Shown: one piece after another, positions 25,730 through 35,179 of the stretch | How positions within the stretch are numbered: position 1 is the first letter of the stretch | How the letters are laid out: every line of letters begins with the position of its first letter | Assembly (NCBI RefSeq): GCF_014145325.1 | Contig: NZ_JACHTF010000010.1 | Location: 1 to 64,000, forward strand | Reading direction: 5' to 3' | Length of the DNA stretch: 64,000 bases | Origin: Marilutibacter spongiae | GTDB lineage: Bacteria; Pseudomonadota; Gammaproteobacteria; Xanthomonadales; Xanthomonadaceae | Notes under the pieces: model-generated | Told to the model about the DNA's origin: nothing | Seen by the model: the letters and a program-made list of their open reading frames with translations, nothing else | The model's database searches: none | Made by a program: the position numbers and the translations under genes

Positions 25730-26483
25730 CAGCGGTGCGCCGGCGAAGCTGCGCGACCAACAGTGGTCGCTGGCCCGGCACCTGCGCGACCCCGACGGCG
25801 TGCCTGCTCCGGCGGGCATCGAGCCGCGGCGGCTGCAGGTCTACCGCGAGTTGCTCTTCAACAACATCGAGTCATTGCTGGCCGGGAACTTCCCGGTGAT
25901 CCGGCGCATCTTCGGCGCGCAATGGCCGGTGCTGGTGCGCGCCTTCTTCCGCGAGCACCGCTGCCAGACGCCGCTGTTCCCGGAGATCGCGCGGGAATTC
26001 CTGCGTTACCTGGAAGCGCGTCCCGACCCGGCGCGCCCATGGCTGCAGGAACTGGCGCATTACGAATGGGTCGAACTGGCCCTTCAGATCGCCGAGGCCC
26101 GCGAAGAAGATGCCGGTGCCGATCCAGGCGGCGACCTCCTCGACGGCCGCCCCTGCCTGTCGCCGCTGGCCTGGCCGCTGGCCTACGCCTGGCCGGTGCA
26201 CCGGATCGGCCCGGACTGGCAGCCCGGGCACGCGCCCGACGCACCGACGCTGCTGCTGCTTCGCCGGCGCGCGGACGGCAGTGTGCATTTCTCCGAACTC
26301 AGCCCGCTCGCCTTCCGCCTGGCCGGGCTGCTCGGCGAGGACTCCGGCCACAGCGGTCGGCAATGCCTGGCGCAACTGGCCACCGAAGCCGGGCGGCCCT
26401 TCGACGACGCCTTCCTCGCCCAGGGCCGCACCATGCTCGAACAGATGCGTGACAGCCGGGTGGTCCTGGGCACCGTGGACTGA
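25710..26483 (+). CDS. hvfC: HvfC: DUF2063-type RiPP partner protein
   Basis: 257 aa. It has the N-terminal DUF2063 helical domain ([30 protein letters not shown], read in two parts) that forms a complex with the DUF692 enzyme and presents the peptide, and a C-terminal domain ([11 protein letters not shown]-like strands, FRLAGLLGE). The operon ends here: the DoxX-type membrane protein often following hvfC is absent, and rnt begins 53 nt later. Confidence 0.88.
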   Translation: MTASAPDSGAPAKLRDQQWSLARHLRDPDGVPAPAGIEPRRLQVYRELLFNNIESLLAGNFPVIRRIFGAQWPVLVRAFFREHRCQTPLFPEIAREFLRYLEARPDPARPWLQELAHYEWVELALQIAEAREEDAGADPGGDLLDGRPCLSPLAWPLAYAWPVHRIGPDWQPGHAPDAPTLLLLRRRADGSVHFSELSPLAFRLAGLLGEDSGHSGRQCLAQLATEAGRPFDDAFLAQGRTMLEQMRDSRVVLGTVD

Positions 26484-26536
26484 ACGTCCCACCACCGACG
26501 TAGGGCCCGGCCTCGCGGGTCTGCTAGGCTTTCGGG

Positions 26537-27199
26537 ATGCAGATCCCCCGTGAAATCGCCGCCGCGGTCCGCCCTACCGGCGCCCGGGCCGCCGCCATTT
26601 CCCCGCTCGCGACCCGCTTCCGCGGCTACCTGCCGGTCATCGTCGACGTCGAGACCGGTGGTTTCGACTGGAACCGCCATGCACTGCTTGAGATCGCGGT
26701 CGCACCCATCGACGTCGACGCCGACGGGCAACTGGTCGTCGGCGAAGTGACCGGCAGCCACGTCGAGCCGGCCGAAGGCACCGAGATCGACCCGAAGTCG
26801 CTGGAGGTCACCGGCATCGACATCGGCCACCCGTTCCGCGATGCCCTGCCCGAGCGACCGGCGCTCGAGCGCGTGTTCGCGCCGGTGCGCGCGGCGCTCA
26901 AGAAGCACGGCTGCCAGCGCGCGATCCTGGTCGGCCACAACGCCCACTTCGACCTCAACTTCCTCAATGCCGCGGTCGCCCGCTGCGGGCACAAGCGCAA
27001 TCCCTTCCATCCCTTCAGCGTGTTCGACACGGTGTCGCTGGCGGGCGTGGCCTACGGGCAGACGGTGCTAGCGCGCGCGGTGCAGGCGGCCGGCATGGAA
27101 TGGAACAGCGACGAGGCGCACTCGGCGGTCTACGACACCGAGCGCACCGGGCAGCTGTTCTGCCGCATCGTCAACGCCTGGCCCCGCGCCGGGGCCTGA
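26537..27199 (+). CDS. rnt: Ribonuclease T
   Basis: 220-aa DEDDh 3'-5' exoribonuclease that trims tRNA and other stable RNA 3' ends. Motifs: Exo I VDVETGG, Exo [11 protein letters not shown], and Exo [13 protein letters not shown] with the catalytic His. [14 protein letters not shown] is an RNase T family feature. It is convergent with sugE, 20 nt away. Confidence 0.95.
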   Translation: MQIPREIAAAVRPTGARAAAISPLATRFRGYLPVIVDVETGGFDWNRHALLEIAVAPIDVDADGQLVVGEVTGSHVEPAEGTEIDPKSLEVTGIDIGHPFRDALPERPALERVFAPVRAALKKHGCQRAILVGHNAHFDLNFLNAAVARCGHKRNPFHPFSVFDTVSLAGVAYGQTVLARAVQAAGMEWNSDEAHSAVYDTERTGQLFCRIVNAWPRAGA

Positions 27200-27218
27200 G
27201 TGGGGTTCGCGGACGCGC

Positions 27219-27536
27219 TCAGGGCGTCGCCAGTTTCAGGCCCACCAGGCCGGCGACGATCAACAGCAGGCTGATGCCCCGCAGGGCGTTCAGGGGTTCG
27301 TTGAACAGGACGATGCCGCAGATGACCGTGCCTACCGCGCCAACGCCGACCCAGATCGCATAGGCGGTGCCGACCGGCAGGGATTTCATCGCCAGGCCCA
27401 GCAGACCGATGCTCACGACCATCGCTGCGACAGTGCCCACCGAGGGCCACAGGCGGGTGAAGCCTTCGGTGTACTTCAGGCCAATCGCCCACACGACCTC
27501 GAGCAGGCCGGCAAGAACCAGGATGAACCAGGACAT
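27219..27536 (-). CDS. sugE: SugE/Gdx small multidrug-resistance family guanidinium exporter
   Basis: 105-aa inner-membrane protein with four helices. Glu13 in [16 protein letters not shown] is the family's central proton/substrate residue. [15 protein letters not shown] and the Gdx-type KYT..F segment favour the SugE/Gdx branch over EmrE-type drug exporters. The guanidine-II riboswitch just upstream makes guanidinium export the likely function. The start at 27536 has GGAG 8 nt upstream; longer in-frame sequence is an antisense shadow of rlmB. Confidence 0.93.
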   Translation of the reverse strand: MSWFILVLAGLLEVVWAIGLKYTEGFTRLWPSVGTVAAMVVSIGLLGLAMKSLPVGTAYAIWVGVGAVGTVICGIVLFNEPLNALRGISLLLIVAGLVGLKLATP

Positions 27537-27554
27537 GGAACGCGCTCCGTAGGA

Positions 27555-27597
27555 GGGGCCGTCCCCGGTTGTCGTCGAGAGGCAGGGCCGTCCCCGC
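27555..27597 (-). promoter_or_regulatory. Guanidine-II (mini-ykkC) riboswitch
   Basis: On the minus strand two short hairpins with identical ACGG tetraloops precede sugE: GCGGGG-ACGG-CCCTGC (27597-27582, one G-U pair) and GGGG-ACGG-CCCC (27566-27555), joined by a 15-nt linker. Twin ACGR-loop hairpins before a Gdx exporter are the defining form of guanidine-II riboswitches. The second hairpin ends 18 nt before the start codon, next to the RBS, so guanidinium would control translation initiation. Confidence 0.88.
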
Positions 27598-27685
27598 TTC
27601 GCTCCACCGCCCTCACCGGAGGTGGACGCCACTAGTCTCCCACGCTGGGTGCGTGGCAGGGCGACCCGGAGATGAACGGTGGACC

Positions 27686-28444
27686 TCAGGTCGCGCGCTG
27701 GCGCACCGCTTCGAACAGGCTCACGCCACTGGCTACCGAAACGTTCAGGCTCTCCACGCCCCCCTCGGCATCCGCGCCAGGCATCGGGATGTTGACCAGC
27801 TGGTCGCAGTTTTCCCGGGTCAGGCGGCGCAGGCCGTCGCCTTCGCCCCCCAGCACCAGGGCGACGTTGCCGCGCAGGTCCAGGTCGTACAGCGATGCAC
27901 CGGCCTCCCCGGCGAGCCCGTACAGCCAGACGCCCAGCTTCTGCAGGTCGCGCATGGCGCGCGCGAGGTTGGTCACCGGGACGACGGGCACCCGGTCCGC
28001 GGCGCCCGCGGAGGTCTTGCGGACGGTCGCGTTGACCTGCACCGCCTTGTCCTTGGGGATCAGCACCGCGGTGGCGCCGGCGGCAGCGGCACTGCGCAGG
28101 CAGGCGCCCAGGTTGTGGGGGTCCTGCACGCCGTCGAGCACGAGCAGCAGCGCGCGCCCTCCGGCGGCTTCCACCAGGCCCTGCAGCTCGTTCTCGTTCC
28201 AGGTCTTGGCGGCGGCATAGCGCGCGACGGCGCCCTGGTGGCGCAGGCCACCGGCCACGCCATCGAGCGCCTGCTGGGCCACGCGGCGCACGTCGATGTC
28301 GCGGCGCCGCGCCGCGGTTTCGATCTCGGCCAGGCGCGGGTTCTTCGCGCCGGCCTCGATCAGGACCTCGCGGACGTTGTCGGCGTCGTGTTCGATCGCG
28401 GCGGCGACGGCATTGATGCCGGCGATCCATTGTTTCTGGCTCAT
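27686..28444 (-). CDS. rlmB: 23S rRNA (guanosine-2'-O-)-methyltransferase RlmB
   Basis: 252-aa SPOUT methyltransferase that modifies G2251 of 23S rRNA. An N-terminal substrate-binding domain (~1-75) is followed by the knotted catalytic domain, with [27 protein letters not shown] and IPMPG...[10 protein letters not shown], the three SpoU motifs. It lies 70 nt downstream of rnr on the same strand, a common gammaproteobacterial order. Confidence 0.96.
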   Translation of the reverse strand: MSQKQWIAGINAVAAAIEHDADNVREVLIEAGAKNPRLAEIETAARRRDIDVRRVAQQALDGVAGGLRHQGAVARYAAAKTWNENELQGLVEAAGGRALLLVLDGVQDPHNLGACLRSAAAAGATAVLIPKDKAVQVNATVRKTSAGAADRVPVVPVTNLARAMRDLQKLGVWLYGLAGEAGASLYDLDLRGNVALVLGGEGDGLRRLTRENCDQLVNIPMPGADAEGGVESLNVSVASGVSLFEAVRQRAT

Positions 28445-28514
28445 GGGAACGAGGTGTCCGGGGGGCGCCCATTGTAGCGCCGGCGGCCATGGCCGCCGAC
28501 GCCTGCCGGGCGCG

Positions 28515-30962
28515 TCAGTACTTCTGCTTGCCGCGCCTGGCCGGCTGTCCCCGTGGGGGCGGCGGGCGCACGCCGCGCTCCTCGACCAGGCGGAAGTCGA
28601 TCTTGCGGTCCTCGACGCTGGCCTTCATCACCACGATCTCGACCCGGTCGCCAAGCCGGAACTCGCGGCCGGAGCGCTCGCCGGTCAGGGTCTTGCGGAT
28701 CGGGTCGAAGTGGTAGAAGTCGTTCGGCAACTGGGTCACGTGGACCAGCCCATTGACCTTGGATTCGTCGAGTTCCACGAACAGGCCGAAGCTGGTCACG
28801 CCGCTGATGACGCCAGCGAACTCGCCGCCGACGTGTTTTTCCATCCAGGCCGCGCGATAGCGCTCGTCGACCTCGCGCTGGGCCTCGTCGGCGCGGCGCG
28901 AACGCTCCGAGCACTGCAGCGACAGCGCCGCCATCTGGCTGGGCGCATAGGTGAACTTCTCGGCCGCGGCGCCGGACAGGGCGTGCTTGATCGCGCGGTG
29001 GACCATGAGGTCCGGGTAGCGACGGATCGGCGACGTGAAGTGGGCGTACGCCTCCAGCGCCAGGCCGAAGTGGCCCTGGTTGTCGGGCGAATACACCGCC
29101 AGGCTCTGGCTGCGCAGCAGCACCGACTCGAGCAGGGTGGCGTCGGGGCGTTCGCGGATCTTCCTGAGCAGGTGGGTGAAATCGCGCGGCTGCACCTTCG
29201 ACCATGGCGGCATGCGCAGCTTGAACTCCTTCAGGAACTCCTGCAGGTCGGCGTACTTCTGCTCCGGCGGCCGCTCATGGATGCGGTACGGCGCGGGCAC
29301 CGCGTGGGACAACAGGAACCGCGCCGCCTCCACGTTGGCCGCGATCATGCATTCCTCGATCAGCTTGTGCGCGTCGTTGCGCTGGAGCATGCCGGCCTGG
29401 ACGACGTCGCCGGTATTGTCGAGCACGAAGCGCACTTCGCTGCTCTCGAACTCGATCGCGCCGCGGCGCGCGCGCGCCTTGGCGAGGATGGCGTAGAGCT
29501 GGTGCAGGCGCTGCACCTGCGGCAACAGCTCGCCCACCGTCGCGAGCGCGGCGGCGTGGTCCTCGTCGGGGATGCCCTCGCCCACCGCGTTCCAGACCTG
29601 GGTGTAGGTGAGGCGGGCATGCGAATGCATCACCGCTTCGTAGAAGCGCGAACCGGTGACCTCGCCGTCGCGGTCCACCTGCATGTCGCAGACGAAGCAC
29701 AGGCGGTCGACCTTGGGCTTCAGCGAGCAGATCCCGTTCGACAGGGTCTCCGGCAGCATCGGCACGACGAAGCCCGGGAAATAGACCGAGGTGGCGCGCA
29801 GCTGCGCCTCCTCGTCGAGGGGACTGCCCGGCCTGACGTAGTGCGAGACGTCGGCGATCGCCACCACCAGGCGGAAGCCGTCGCGGTTGGGTTCGCACCA
29901 GACCGCGTCGTCGAAGTCCTTGGCGTCCTCGCCGTCGATGGTCACCAGCGGCAGCGCGCGGATGTCGACCCGCGCCGCGGCCGTCGCGGCGTCGACCTCG
30001 AGCGGCACCGCGGCGGCCTGGTCGAGGACTTCCTGCGGGAACTCGTGCGGGATGTCGTGCGCATGCAGCGCGGCCTGCACCGCCAGCGAGGCGGTCAGGC
30101 GCTCGCCGAGCACGGTGAGGATGCGCCCGATCGGCGGGCGCCGGGCGTCCGCCGGCTGGGTGATCTCGGCCACCACCAGTTGCCCGGCGCGGGCCTCGCC
30201 GCGGGCTTCCGCGGGGATCATGACGTTGCGCTGGATGCGCGGGTCGTCCGGGACCACGTAACTGATGCCCGCCTCTTCGGTGAAGCGACCGATCAGGCGA
30301 TTGAGGCGGCGCTCGAGCACCTCGACGATCGCCCCCTCGCGACGCCCGCGGCGGTCCATGCCGGTGACGCTGGCCAGGACGCGGTCGCCATGCATCGCCT
30401 TGCGCATCTCGTAAGGCGGCAGGAACAGGTCGTCGCCGCCGGCGTCCGGGCGCAGGAAGCCGAAGCCGTCGGGATTGGCGATCACCACGCCCGGCACCAG
30501 GTCCATCTGTTCGGCGGGTGCGTAGTCGCCCTTGCGGTTCTGCAGCACCTGGCCGTCGCGCACCATCGCCCGCAGGCGGGCATTGAGGGCGTCGAGCCGG
30601 TCGCCTTCCTCGAGCGAGAGGCGCGCGGCGAGCGCCTCGCCCGACATCGGGCCGTCGGCGGCGACCAGCAGGCCCAGGATCATTTCCCGGCTGGCGATCG
30701 GATTGTCGTAGCGGGCGGCCTCGCGCGCGGCGTGCGGGTCATGCCCGCCCGTGGCCTCGACCGGCTTGAGGACACCGCCGGCCGGCCTGGACGCGACGCG
30801 CGGCTTGAATCCCTTGGGCGGTGGCTCGGGCATCCACCCGGGTCGCTTGGATTTCGGGGACTTGCCGGCCTTCTGGCCGCTGGGGGCGCCACGCTTGGCG
30901 CCGGGTTTGCCGGCCTTCGAGCCGGCCTTGGATTTACCGCGCGATGTCGGTTTCTTGGTCAT
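28515..30962 (-). CDS. rnr: Ribonuclease R
   Basis: 815-aa processive 3'-5' exoribonuclease. A Lys-rich N-terminus (TKKPTSRGKSKAGSKAGK) leads to an RNase B OB cold-shock domain region, the RNB catalytic domain with the acidic cluster in IDGEDAKDFDDAVW, and a C-terminal S1 domain (GVISGVTSFGLFVELDESKVNGLVHV, read in parts). The Lys-rich segment at the N-terminus is unusual in position; in E. coli the basic tail is C-terminal. The start at 30962 was chosen because 48 in-frame upstream residues resemble noncoding sequence. Confidence 0.96.
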   Translation of the reverse strand: MTKKPTSRGKSKAGSKAGKPGAKRGAPSGQKAGKSPKSKRPGWMPEPPPKGFKPRVASRPAGGVLKPVEATGGHDPHAAREAARYDNPIASREMILGLLVAADGPMSGEALAARLSLEEGDRLDALNARLRAMVRDGQVLQNRKGDYAPAEQMDLVPGVVIANPDGFGFLRPDAGGDDLFLPPYEMRKAMHGDRVLASVTGMDRRGRREGAIVEVLERRLNRLIGRFTEEAGISYVVPDDPRIQRNVMIPAEARGEARAGQLVVAEITQPADARRPPIGRILTVLGERLTASLAVQAALHAHDIPHEFPQEVLDQAAAVPLEVDAATAAARVDIRALPLVTIDGEDAKDFDDAVWCEPNRDGFRLVVAIADVSHYVRPGSPLDEEAQLRATSVYFPGFVVPMLPETLSNGICSLKPKVDRLCFVCDMQVDRDGEVTGSRFYEAVMHSHARLTYTQVWNAVGEGIPDEDHAAALATVGELLPQVQRLHQLYAILAKARARRGAIEFESSEVRFVLDNTGDVVQAGMLQRNDAHKLIEECMIAANVEAARFLLSHAVPAPYRIHERPPEQKYADLQEFLKEFKLRMPPWSKVQPRDFTHLLRKIRERPDATLLESVLLRSQSLAVYSPDNQGHFGLALEAYAHFTSPIRRYPDLMVHRAIKHALSGAAAEKFTYAPSQMAALSLQCSERSRRADEAQREVDERYRAAWMEKHVGGEFAGVISGVTSFGLFVELDESKVNGLVHVTQLPNDFYHFDPIRKTLTGERSGREFRLGDRVEIVVMKASVEDRKIDFRLVEERGVRPPPPRGQPARRGKQKY

Positions 30963-31361
30963 ATGGGCAATAGTCGCACACCGGCCTGAAGCCGGCGTCA
31001 GCAGGAGGAGTGGGCCACGTCGGCCTGGATGGCGCGTGGCAAGAGCGGCCCGGACGCGGAAGCGGGCCTTGGTTCGTCGCGCGCAGGCGCGTGCGGCGCA
31101 CGGCATGGCGACGTGGCGGCAACCGACGGGCGCGCCGTCAGGCGCCCGGAGTCGCGTCGGCGCGGTCGAGCGTCAGGGATCGTGGACCGCCGTGGATCGG
31201 GCGCGTGCGCCCGGCCGGTGGAGGCACTGTGGACCCGGCCACATGGACCGGAGGTGAAGCCGGCGGTCCGGCGCGCTGGCCGGCCCGGGGCCGGGATGCA
31301 AAAAACCCCGCGCGGGGCGGGGTTTCCCGTCGCCTGGCTGGTAGTGCCAGTGCGAAATGTA
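30963..31361. other. Intergenic region between rnr and tRNA-Leu
   Basis: 399 bp holding the 5' region of rnr (minus strand) and, at its right end, the tRNA terminator (31300-31325). The remaining GC-rich sequence shows no conserved ORF; plus-strand frames here run into antisense of the tRNA. Confidence 0.5.
31300..31325 (-). terminator. Rho-independent terminator of tRNA-Leu
   Basis: On the minus strand AAACCCCGC...GCGGGGTTTTTT forms a 9-bp stem followed by a T-run, 37 nt past the tRNA 3' end. Confidence 0.85.
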
Positions 31362-31448
31362 TGGTGCCCAGGAGAGGACTCGAACCTCCACGGAGTTGCC
31401 CCCGCTAGCACCTGAAGCTAGTGCGTCTACCAATTCCGCCACCTGGGC
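31362..31448 (-). tRNA. tRNA-Leu (anticodon CAG)
   Basis: An 87-nt class II tRNA including an encoded CCA. The acceptor GCCCAGG pairs with CCTGGGC. The anticodon stem-loop CTAGC-TTCAGGT-GCTAG gives anticodon CAG (codon CUG). A long variable arm (GGGGGCAACTCC) and the T-loop GTTCGAGTCC are present. Confidence 0.97.
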
Positions 31449-31480
31449 AAATCGCGCTGCAGCAGCAGTGCGAGCCGCGT

Positions 31481-31509
31481 ATGTTGCGTTGGGTCGGCCG
31501 GCTTGTCAA
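31481..31509 (-). promoter_or_regulatory. Promoter of tRNA-Leu
   Basis: On the minus strand a consensus -35 TTGACA (31509-31504) is followed by a 17-nt spacer and CAACAT (31486-31481) as a weak -10, placing the start about 25 nt before the tRNA. A GC-rich discriminator fits stringent control. Confidence 0.55.
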
Positions 31510-31709
31510 TGCCCCTAGATGAATTTTTTTCGTCGAGGCGAATGCGCCCGCATGGCCGCCACGCGGGGCGCGTCGCGGCCGGGAACCGCCTGTCCACGCA
31601 CCTCGCCACGCGCTTGCCGGACGCGTGGGCCGGGGCTATGGTCGGGGCTCATCGACCTTCCACGGGCGGCGCCTGGCATGGCGCCGCCCGTCCTGCATTG
31701 GAGCCCCGC

Positions 31710-32123
31710 ATGACCCGCCCCATCCCCCCGCCCCTGGTCCTCTCCCGCCTGGACGTGCAGCGCATCGAAGCCTTGCTCGAGACGCCGCCGGCTGGCGTCG
31801 ATACATCGGCCCTCGAAGCCGAACTCGCGCGTGCCGAGGTCGTCGAACCCGCCGCGATGCCGGCGGACGTGATCAGCATGAATTCGACCGCGCGCTTCCG
31901 CGACGAAGAGAGCGGCGCGGAACACGAACTGACCCTCGTCTATCCCCGCGACGCCGACGGCAGCACGGACCGGGTCTCGATCCTCGCGCCGATCGGCAGC
32001 GCCCTGCTGGGGATGCGCGTGGGCGAATCGATCGACTGGCCGCTGCCCGGTGGACGCCACGCCCGGCTGGCCGTGCTGTCCATCCGCTACCAGCCCGAGG
32101 CCGCCGGCGACCTGCACCGCTGA
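31710..32123 (+). CDS. rnk: Regulator of nucleoside diphosphate kinase (Rnk, GreA/B-like)
   Basis: 137 aa. The N-terminal short coiled part ([14 protein letters not shown]) and the C-terminal GreA/GreB FKBP-like domain ([45 protein letters not shown]) match Rnk, which binds RNA polymerase near the secondary channel without transcript-cleavage activity. The ATG at 31710 is preceded by ttgGAGcccc. Confidence 0.92.
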   Translation: MTRPIPPPLVLSRLDVQRIEALLETPPAGVDTSALEAELARAEVVEPAAMPADVISMNSTARFRDEESGAEHELTLVYPRDADGSTDRVSILAPIGSALLGMRVGESIDWPLPGGRHARLAVLSIRYQPEAAGDLHR

Positions 32124-32212
32124 GTCCCGCCCGTCGCGACCCCGCCCCCGCCGGCTCCACCGGTGGCGGCGGCCCGATAGAATGTCCCCCTGCCTCACAG
32201 ACCGTCCCGCAC

Positions 32213-34456
32213 ATGACCGAAACCGTACGTCCGGCATTCCATGGCTTCGAACAGATTCCGCTGAAGGAATACGCCGAGCGCGCCTACCTCGACTACTCGA
32301 TGTACGTGGTGCTCGACCGCGCCCTGCCCTTCCTGGGCGACGGCCTCAAGCCGGTGCAGCGCCGGATCATCTACTCGATGAGCGAGCTGGGCCTCAACGC
32401 CGGCGCCAAGCCCAAGAAGTCCGCGCGCACCGTCGGCGACGTCATCGGCAAGTACCACCCGCATGGCGACAGCGCCTGCTACGAGGCCATGGTGCTGATG
32501 GCCCAGCCCTTCTCCTACCGCTACCCGCTGGTCGAGGGCCAGGGCAATTTCGGCTCCAGCGACGATCCCAAGTCGTTCGCCGCGATGCGCTACACCGAGT
32601 CCAAGCTGACGCCGATCGCCGAGGTCCTGCTGGGCGAGCTCGGCCAGGGCACGGTGGACTGGACGCCCAACTTCGACGGTACCCTGGAAGAGCCCACCTG
32701 GATGCCGGCGCGCCTGCCGCACCTGATGCTCAACGGCACCACCGGCATCGCCGTGGGCATGGCCACCGACGTGCCGCCGCACAACCTCAACGAGGTCGTC
32801 AGCGCCACGGTGCGCCTGCTCGACGACCCCGACGCCAGCACCCGCGACCTGTGCGAGCACGTGCTGGGGCCGGACTACCCGACCGAAGCGGAGATCATCA
32901 CCCCGCGCGCCGACCTGGTCGCCATGTACGAGACCGGCCTGGGCAGCGTGCGCGCACGCGCCGTCTACGAGAAGGAAGGCGGCAACATCGTCGTCACCGC
33001 GCTGCCCTACCAGGCCTCGCCCGGCAAGGTGATCGAACAGATCGCCACGCAGATGCGCGCCAAGAAGCTGCCGTGGCTCGAGGACCTGCGCGACGAATCC
33101 GACCACGCCACGCCGACGCGCATCGTGCTGGTGCCGCGCAGCAACCGCGTGGACGTCGAGCAGCTGATGGGCCATTTGTTCGCCACCACCGACCTGGAGA
33201 AGAGCTACCGGGTCAATTTCAACGTCATCGGGCTCGACGGCCGTCCGCAGGTCAAGGGCCTCAAGGCCTTCCTGTCGGAGTGGCTGGTCTTCCGCACCGA
33301 CACCGTGACCCGGCGGCTCAAGCACCGCCTCGACAAGGTCGAGCGTCGCCTGCACCTGCTCGAAGGCCTGCTGGTGGCCTTCCTCAACCTCGACGAGGTG
33401 ATCCGGATCATCCGCAGCGAGGACGAACCGCGGCCGGTGCTGATCGCGCGCTTCAAGCTCAGCGAGGAACAGGCCGACTACATCCTCGAGACCCGCCTGC
33501 GCCAGTTGGCGAGGCTGGAGGAGATGAAGATCCGCGGCGAGGAGGCCGAGCTCGACGCCGAGCGCGACAAACTCATCGCGACCCTGGGCAGCAAGGCCAG
33601 GCTGAAGAAGCTCGTCAAGGACGAACTGCTGGCCGACGCGAAGAAGTTCGGCGACGCACGTCGCTCGCCGCTGGTGGCGCGCGGCGCCGCCCAGGCCATG
33701 TCCGAGTCCGACCTGGTCCCCAGCGAACCGATGACCGTCGTGGTCAGCGAGAAGGGCTGGGTACGCGCGGCCAAGGGCCACGACATCGACGCGGCCGCGT
33801 TGAGCTACCGCGAGGGCGACACCCTGCTGGGCGCCGCGCGCAGCCGCAGCACGCAGCAAGTGGCGTTCCTCGACTCGACCGGGCGCGCCTACTCGACCAT
33901 CGTGCATTCGCTGCCCTCGGCGCGCGGCAACGGCGAGCCGCTGACCGGGCGCTTCTCGCCGGCGGCCGGTGCCTCGTTCCAGGCCGTGGCCAGCGGCGAG
34001 AACGACACGCGGTTCGTGCTGGCGTCCAGCCATGGCTATGGCTTCGTGACCCGGTTCGAGAACCTCACCAGCCGCAACAAGGCCGGCAAGGCCATGCTCT
34101 CGCTCACGCCGGGCGCACGCGTCGTGCAACCGGCGGCGGTCGGCGACGTCGCGCAGGACCGGGTCGTCGTGGCGACCACCGCCGGCCACCTGCTCGCCTT
34201 CCCGGTCGCGGAGCTGCCCGAGCTGGACAAGGGCAAGGGCAACAAGTTGATCGACATCCCCAAGGCCAAGCTCGGGACCGAGCGGGTGGTCGCCGTCGCC
34301 GTGGTCGCGCCCGGCGCGACGCTGAGCGTGAAGTCCGGCGCGCGCACCATGAGCCTGTCGTGGAAGGACCTCGACGCCTACGTCGGCAGCCGCGCCACCC
34401 GCGGCGGCCTGCTGCCGCGCGGCTGGCAGAAGGTCGAAGACCTGTCGGTCGAATAG
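32213..34456 (+). CDS. parC: DNA topoisomerase IV subunit A
   Basis: 747-aa cleavage-rejoining subunit that decatenates chromosomes with ParE. The catalytic Tyr127 is in [10 protein letters not shown]. The quinolone-determining region [12 protein letters not shown] has Ser87 and Glu91, the susceptible-type residues. The C-terminal beta-pinwheel is short, as in ParC rather than GyrA. The start at 32213 gives the standard N-terminus; upstream in-frame sequence overlaps rnk. Confidence 0.96.
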   Translation: MTETVRPAFHGFEQIPLKEYAERAYLDYSMYVVLDRALPFLGDGLKPVQRRIIYSMSELGLNAGAKPKKSARTVGDVIGKYHPHGDSACYEAMVLMAQPFSYRYPLVEGQGNFGSSDDPKSFAAMRYTESKLTPIAEVLLGELGQGTVDWTPNFDGTLEEPTWMPARLPHLMLNGTTGIAVGMATDVPPHNLNEVVSATVRLLDDPDASTRDLCEHVLGPDYPTEAEIITPRADLVAMYETGLGSVRARAVYEKEGGNIVVTALPYQASPGKVIEQIATQMRAKKLPWLEDLRDESDHATPTRIVLVPRSNRVDVEQLMGHLFATTDLEKSYRVNFNVIGLDGRPQVKGLKAFLSEWLVFRTDTVTRRLKHRLDKVERRLHLLEGLLVAFLNLDEVIRIIRSEDEPRPVLIARFKLSEEQADYILETRLRQLARLEEMKIRGEEAELDAERDKLIATLGSKARLKKLVKDELLADAKKFGDARRSPLVARGAAQAMSESDLVPSEPMTVVVSEKGWVRAAKGHDIDAAALSYREGDTLLGAARSRSTQQVAFLDSTGRAYSTIVHSLPSARGNGEPLTGRFSPAAGASFQAVASGENDTRFVLASSHGYGFVTRFENLTSRNKAGKAMLSLTPGARVVQPAAVGDVAQDRVVVATTAGHLLAFPVAELPELDKGKGNKLIDIPKAKLGTERVVAVAVVAPGATLSVKSGARTMSLSWKDLDAYVGSRATRGGLLPRGWQKVEDLSVE

Positions 34457-34479
34457 TCGCGCGGTCGCCGGGAACGTCC

Positions 34480-35136
34480 ATGCACGCCGATTTCTGGCAC
34501 CAGCGCTGGCAGGAGGGCCGCATCGGCTTCCACCAGGACGTGCCGACGCCGCTGCTGGTCGAGCACTGGCCCGCGCTGGCACTGCCGGCGGGGAGCCGGG
34601 TCTTCGTGCCCCTGGCCGGCAAGTCGCTGGACATGGCATGGCTGGCCGCGCGCGGCCATCGCGTGCTCGGCGTGGAGTTGTCGCGGCTTGCCGTGGAACA
34701 GTTCTTCCAGGCCCAGGGACTGGAACCGGCGATCGAGACCGTCGGCGCCGCCCGCCATTACCGGGCCGGCGGCATCGAGCTGGTCTGCGGCGACGTGTTC
34801 GAGCTCGATCCCGCCCTGCTCGCCGACTGCGACGCGGTGTTCGACCGCGCGGCCCTGATCGCCCTGCCCGCGGCACTGCGCCTTCGCTATGCCCGTGAGG
34901 TCTACGGCCGGCTGCCCCGCGGTTGCCGCGGCCTGCTGGTCAGCCTGGAGTATCCCCCGCACGAAAAGGAAGGGCCGCCCTTCCCGGTCGAGCCGGCGGA
35001 GGTCGAGGCCCTGTTCGCGCCCGACTGGTCGGTCGAGTCGCTGCAGCGCCAGGACATCCTCGCCGAACAACCGCGCTTCATCGACGAGGGCGTCACCCGC
35101 TTGTGGACCGCCGCCTACCGGCTGCAGCGCGACTGA
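34480..35136 (+). CDS. tpm: Thiopurine S-methyltransferase family protein
   Basis: 218-aa SAM-dependent methyltransferase. MHADFWHQRWQEGRIGFHQ is the family N-terminus, VFVPLAGKSLDMAWLAARGH the SAM-binding region, and DRAALIALP a later motif. Bacterial homologues methylate thiopurines, tellurite and selenite; the native substrate is not known. It begins 23 nt after parC and may be co-transcribed. Confidence 0.94.
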   Translation: MHADFWHQRWQEGRIGFHQDVPTPLLVEHWPALALPAGSRVFVPLAGKSLDMAWLAARGHRVLGVELSRLAVEQFFQAQGLEPAIETVGAARHYRAGGIELVCGDVFELDPALLADCDAVFDRAALIALPAALRLRYAREVYGRLPRGCRGLLVSLEYPPHEKEGPPFPVEPAEVEALFAPDWSVESLQRQDILAEQPRFIDEGVTRLWTAAYRLQRD

Positions 35137-35179
35137 GGCAGGCCGCCGCGCCATGGCGGCGGCCCGGCCGCGATCCGGT

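Noticed and set aside
27219-27536. Annotation of the SMR protein as a quaternary-ammonium multidrug pump
   Set aside because: SugE/Gdx-type motifs and the guanidine-II riboswitch point to guanidinium export.
31029-31415. 128-aa plus-strand ORF ending in GEDSNLHGVAPAST
   Set aside because: The C-terminus is a translation of the antisense of tRNA-Leu, a well-known spurious protein in databases.
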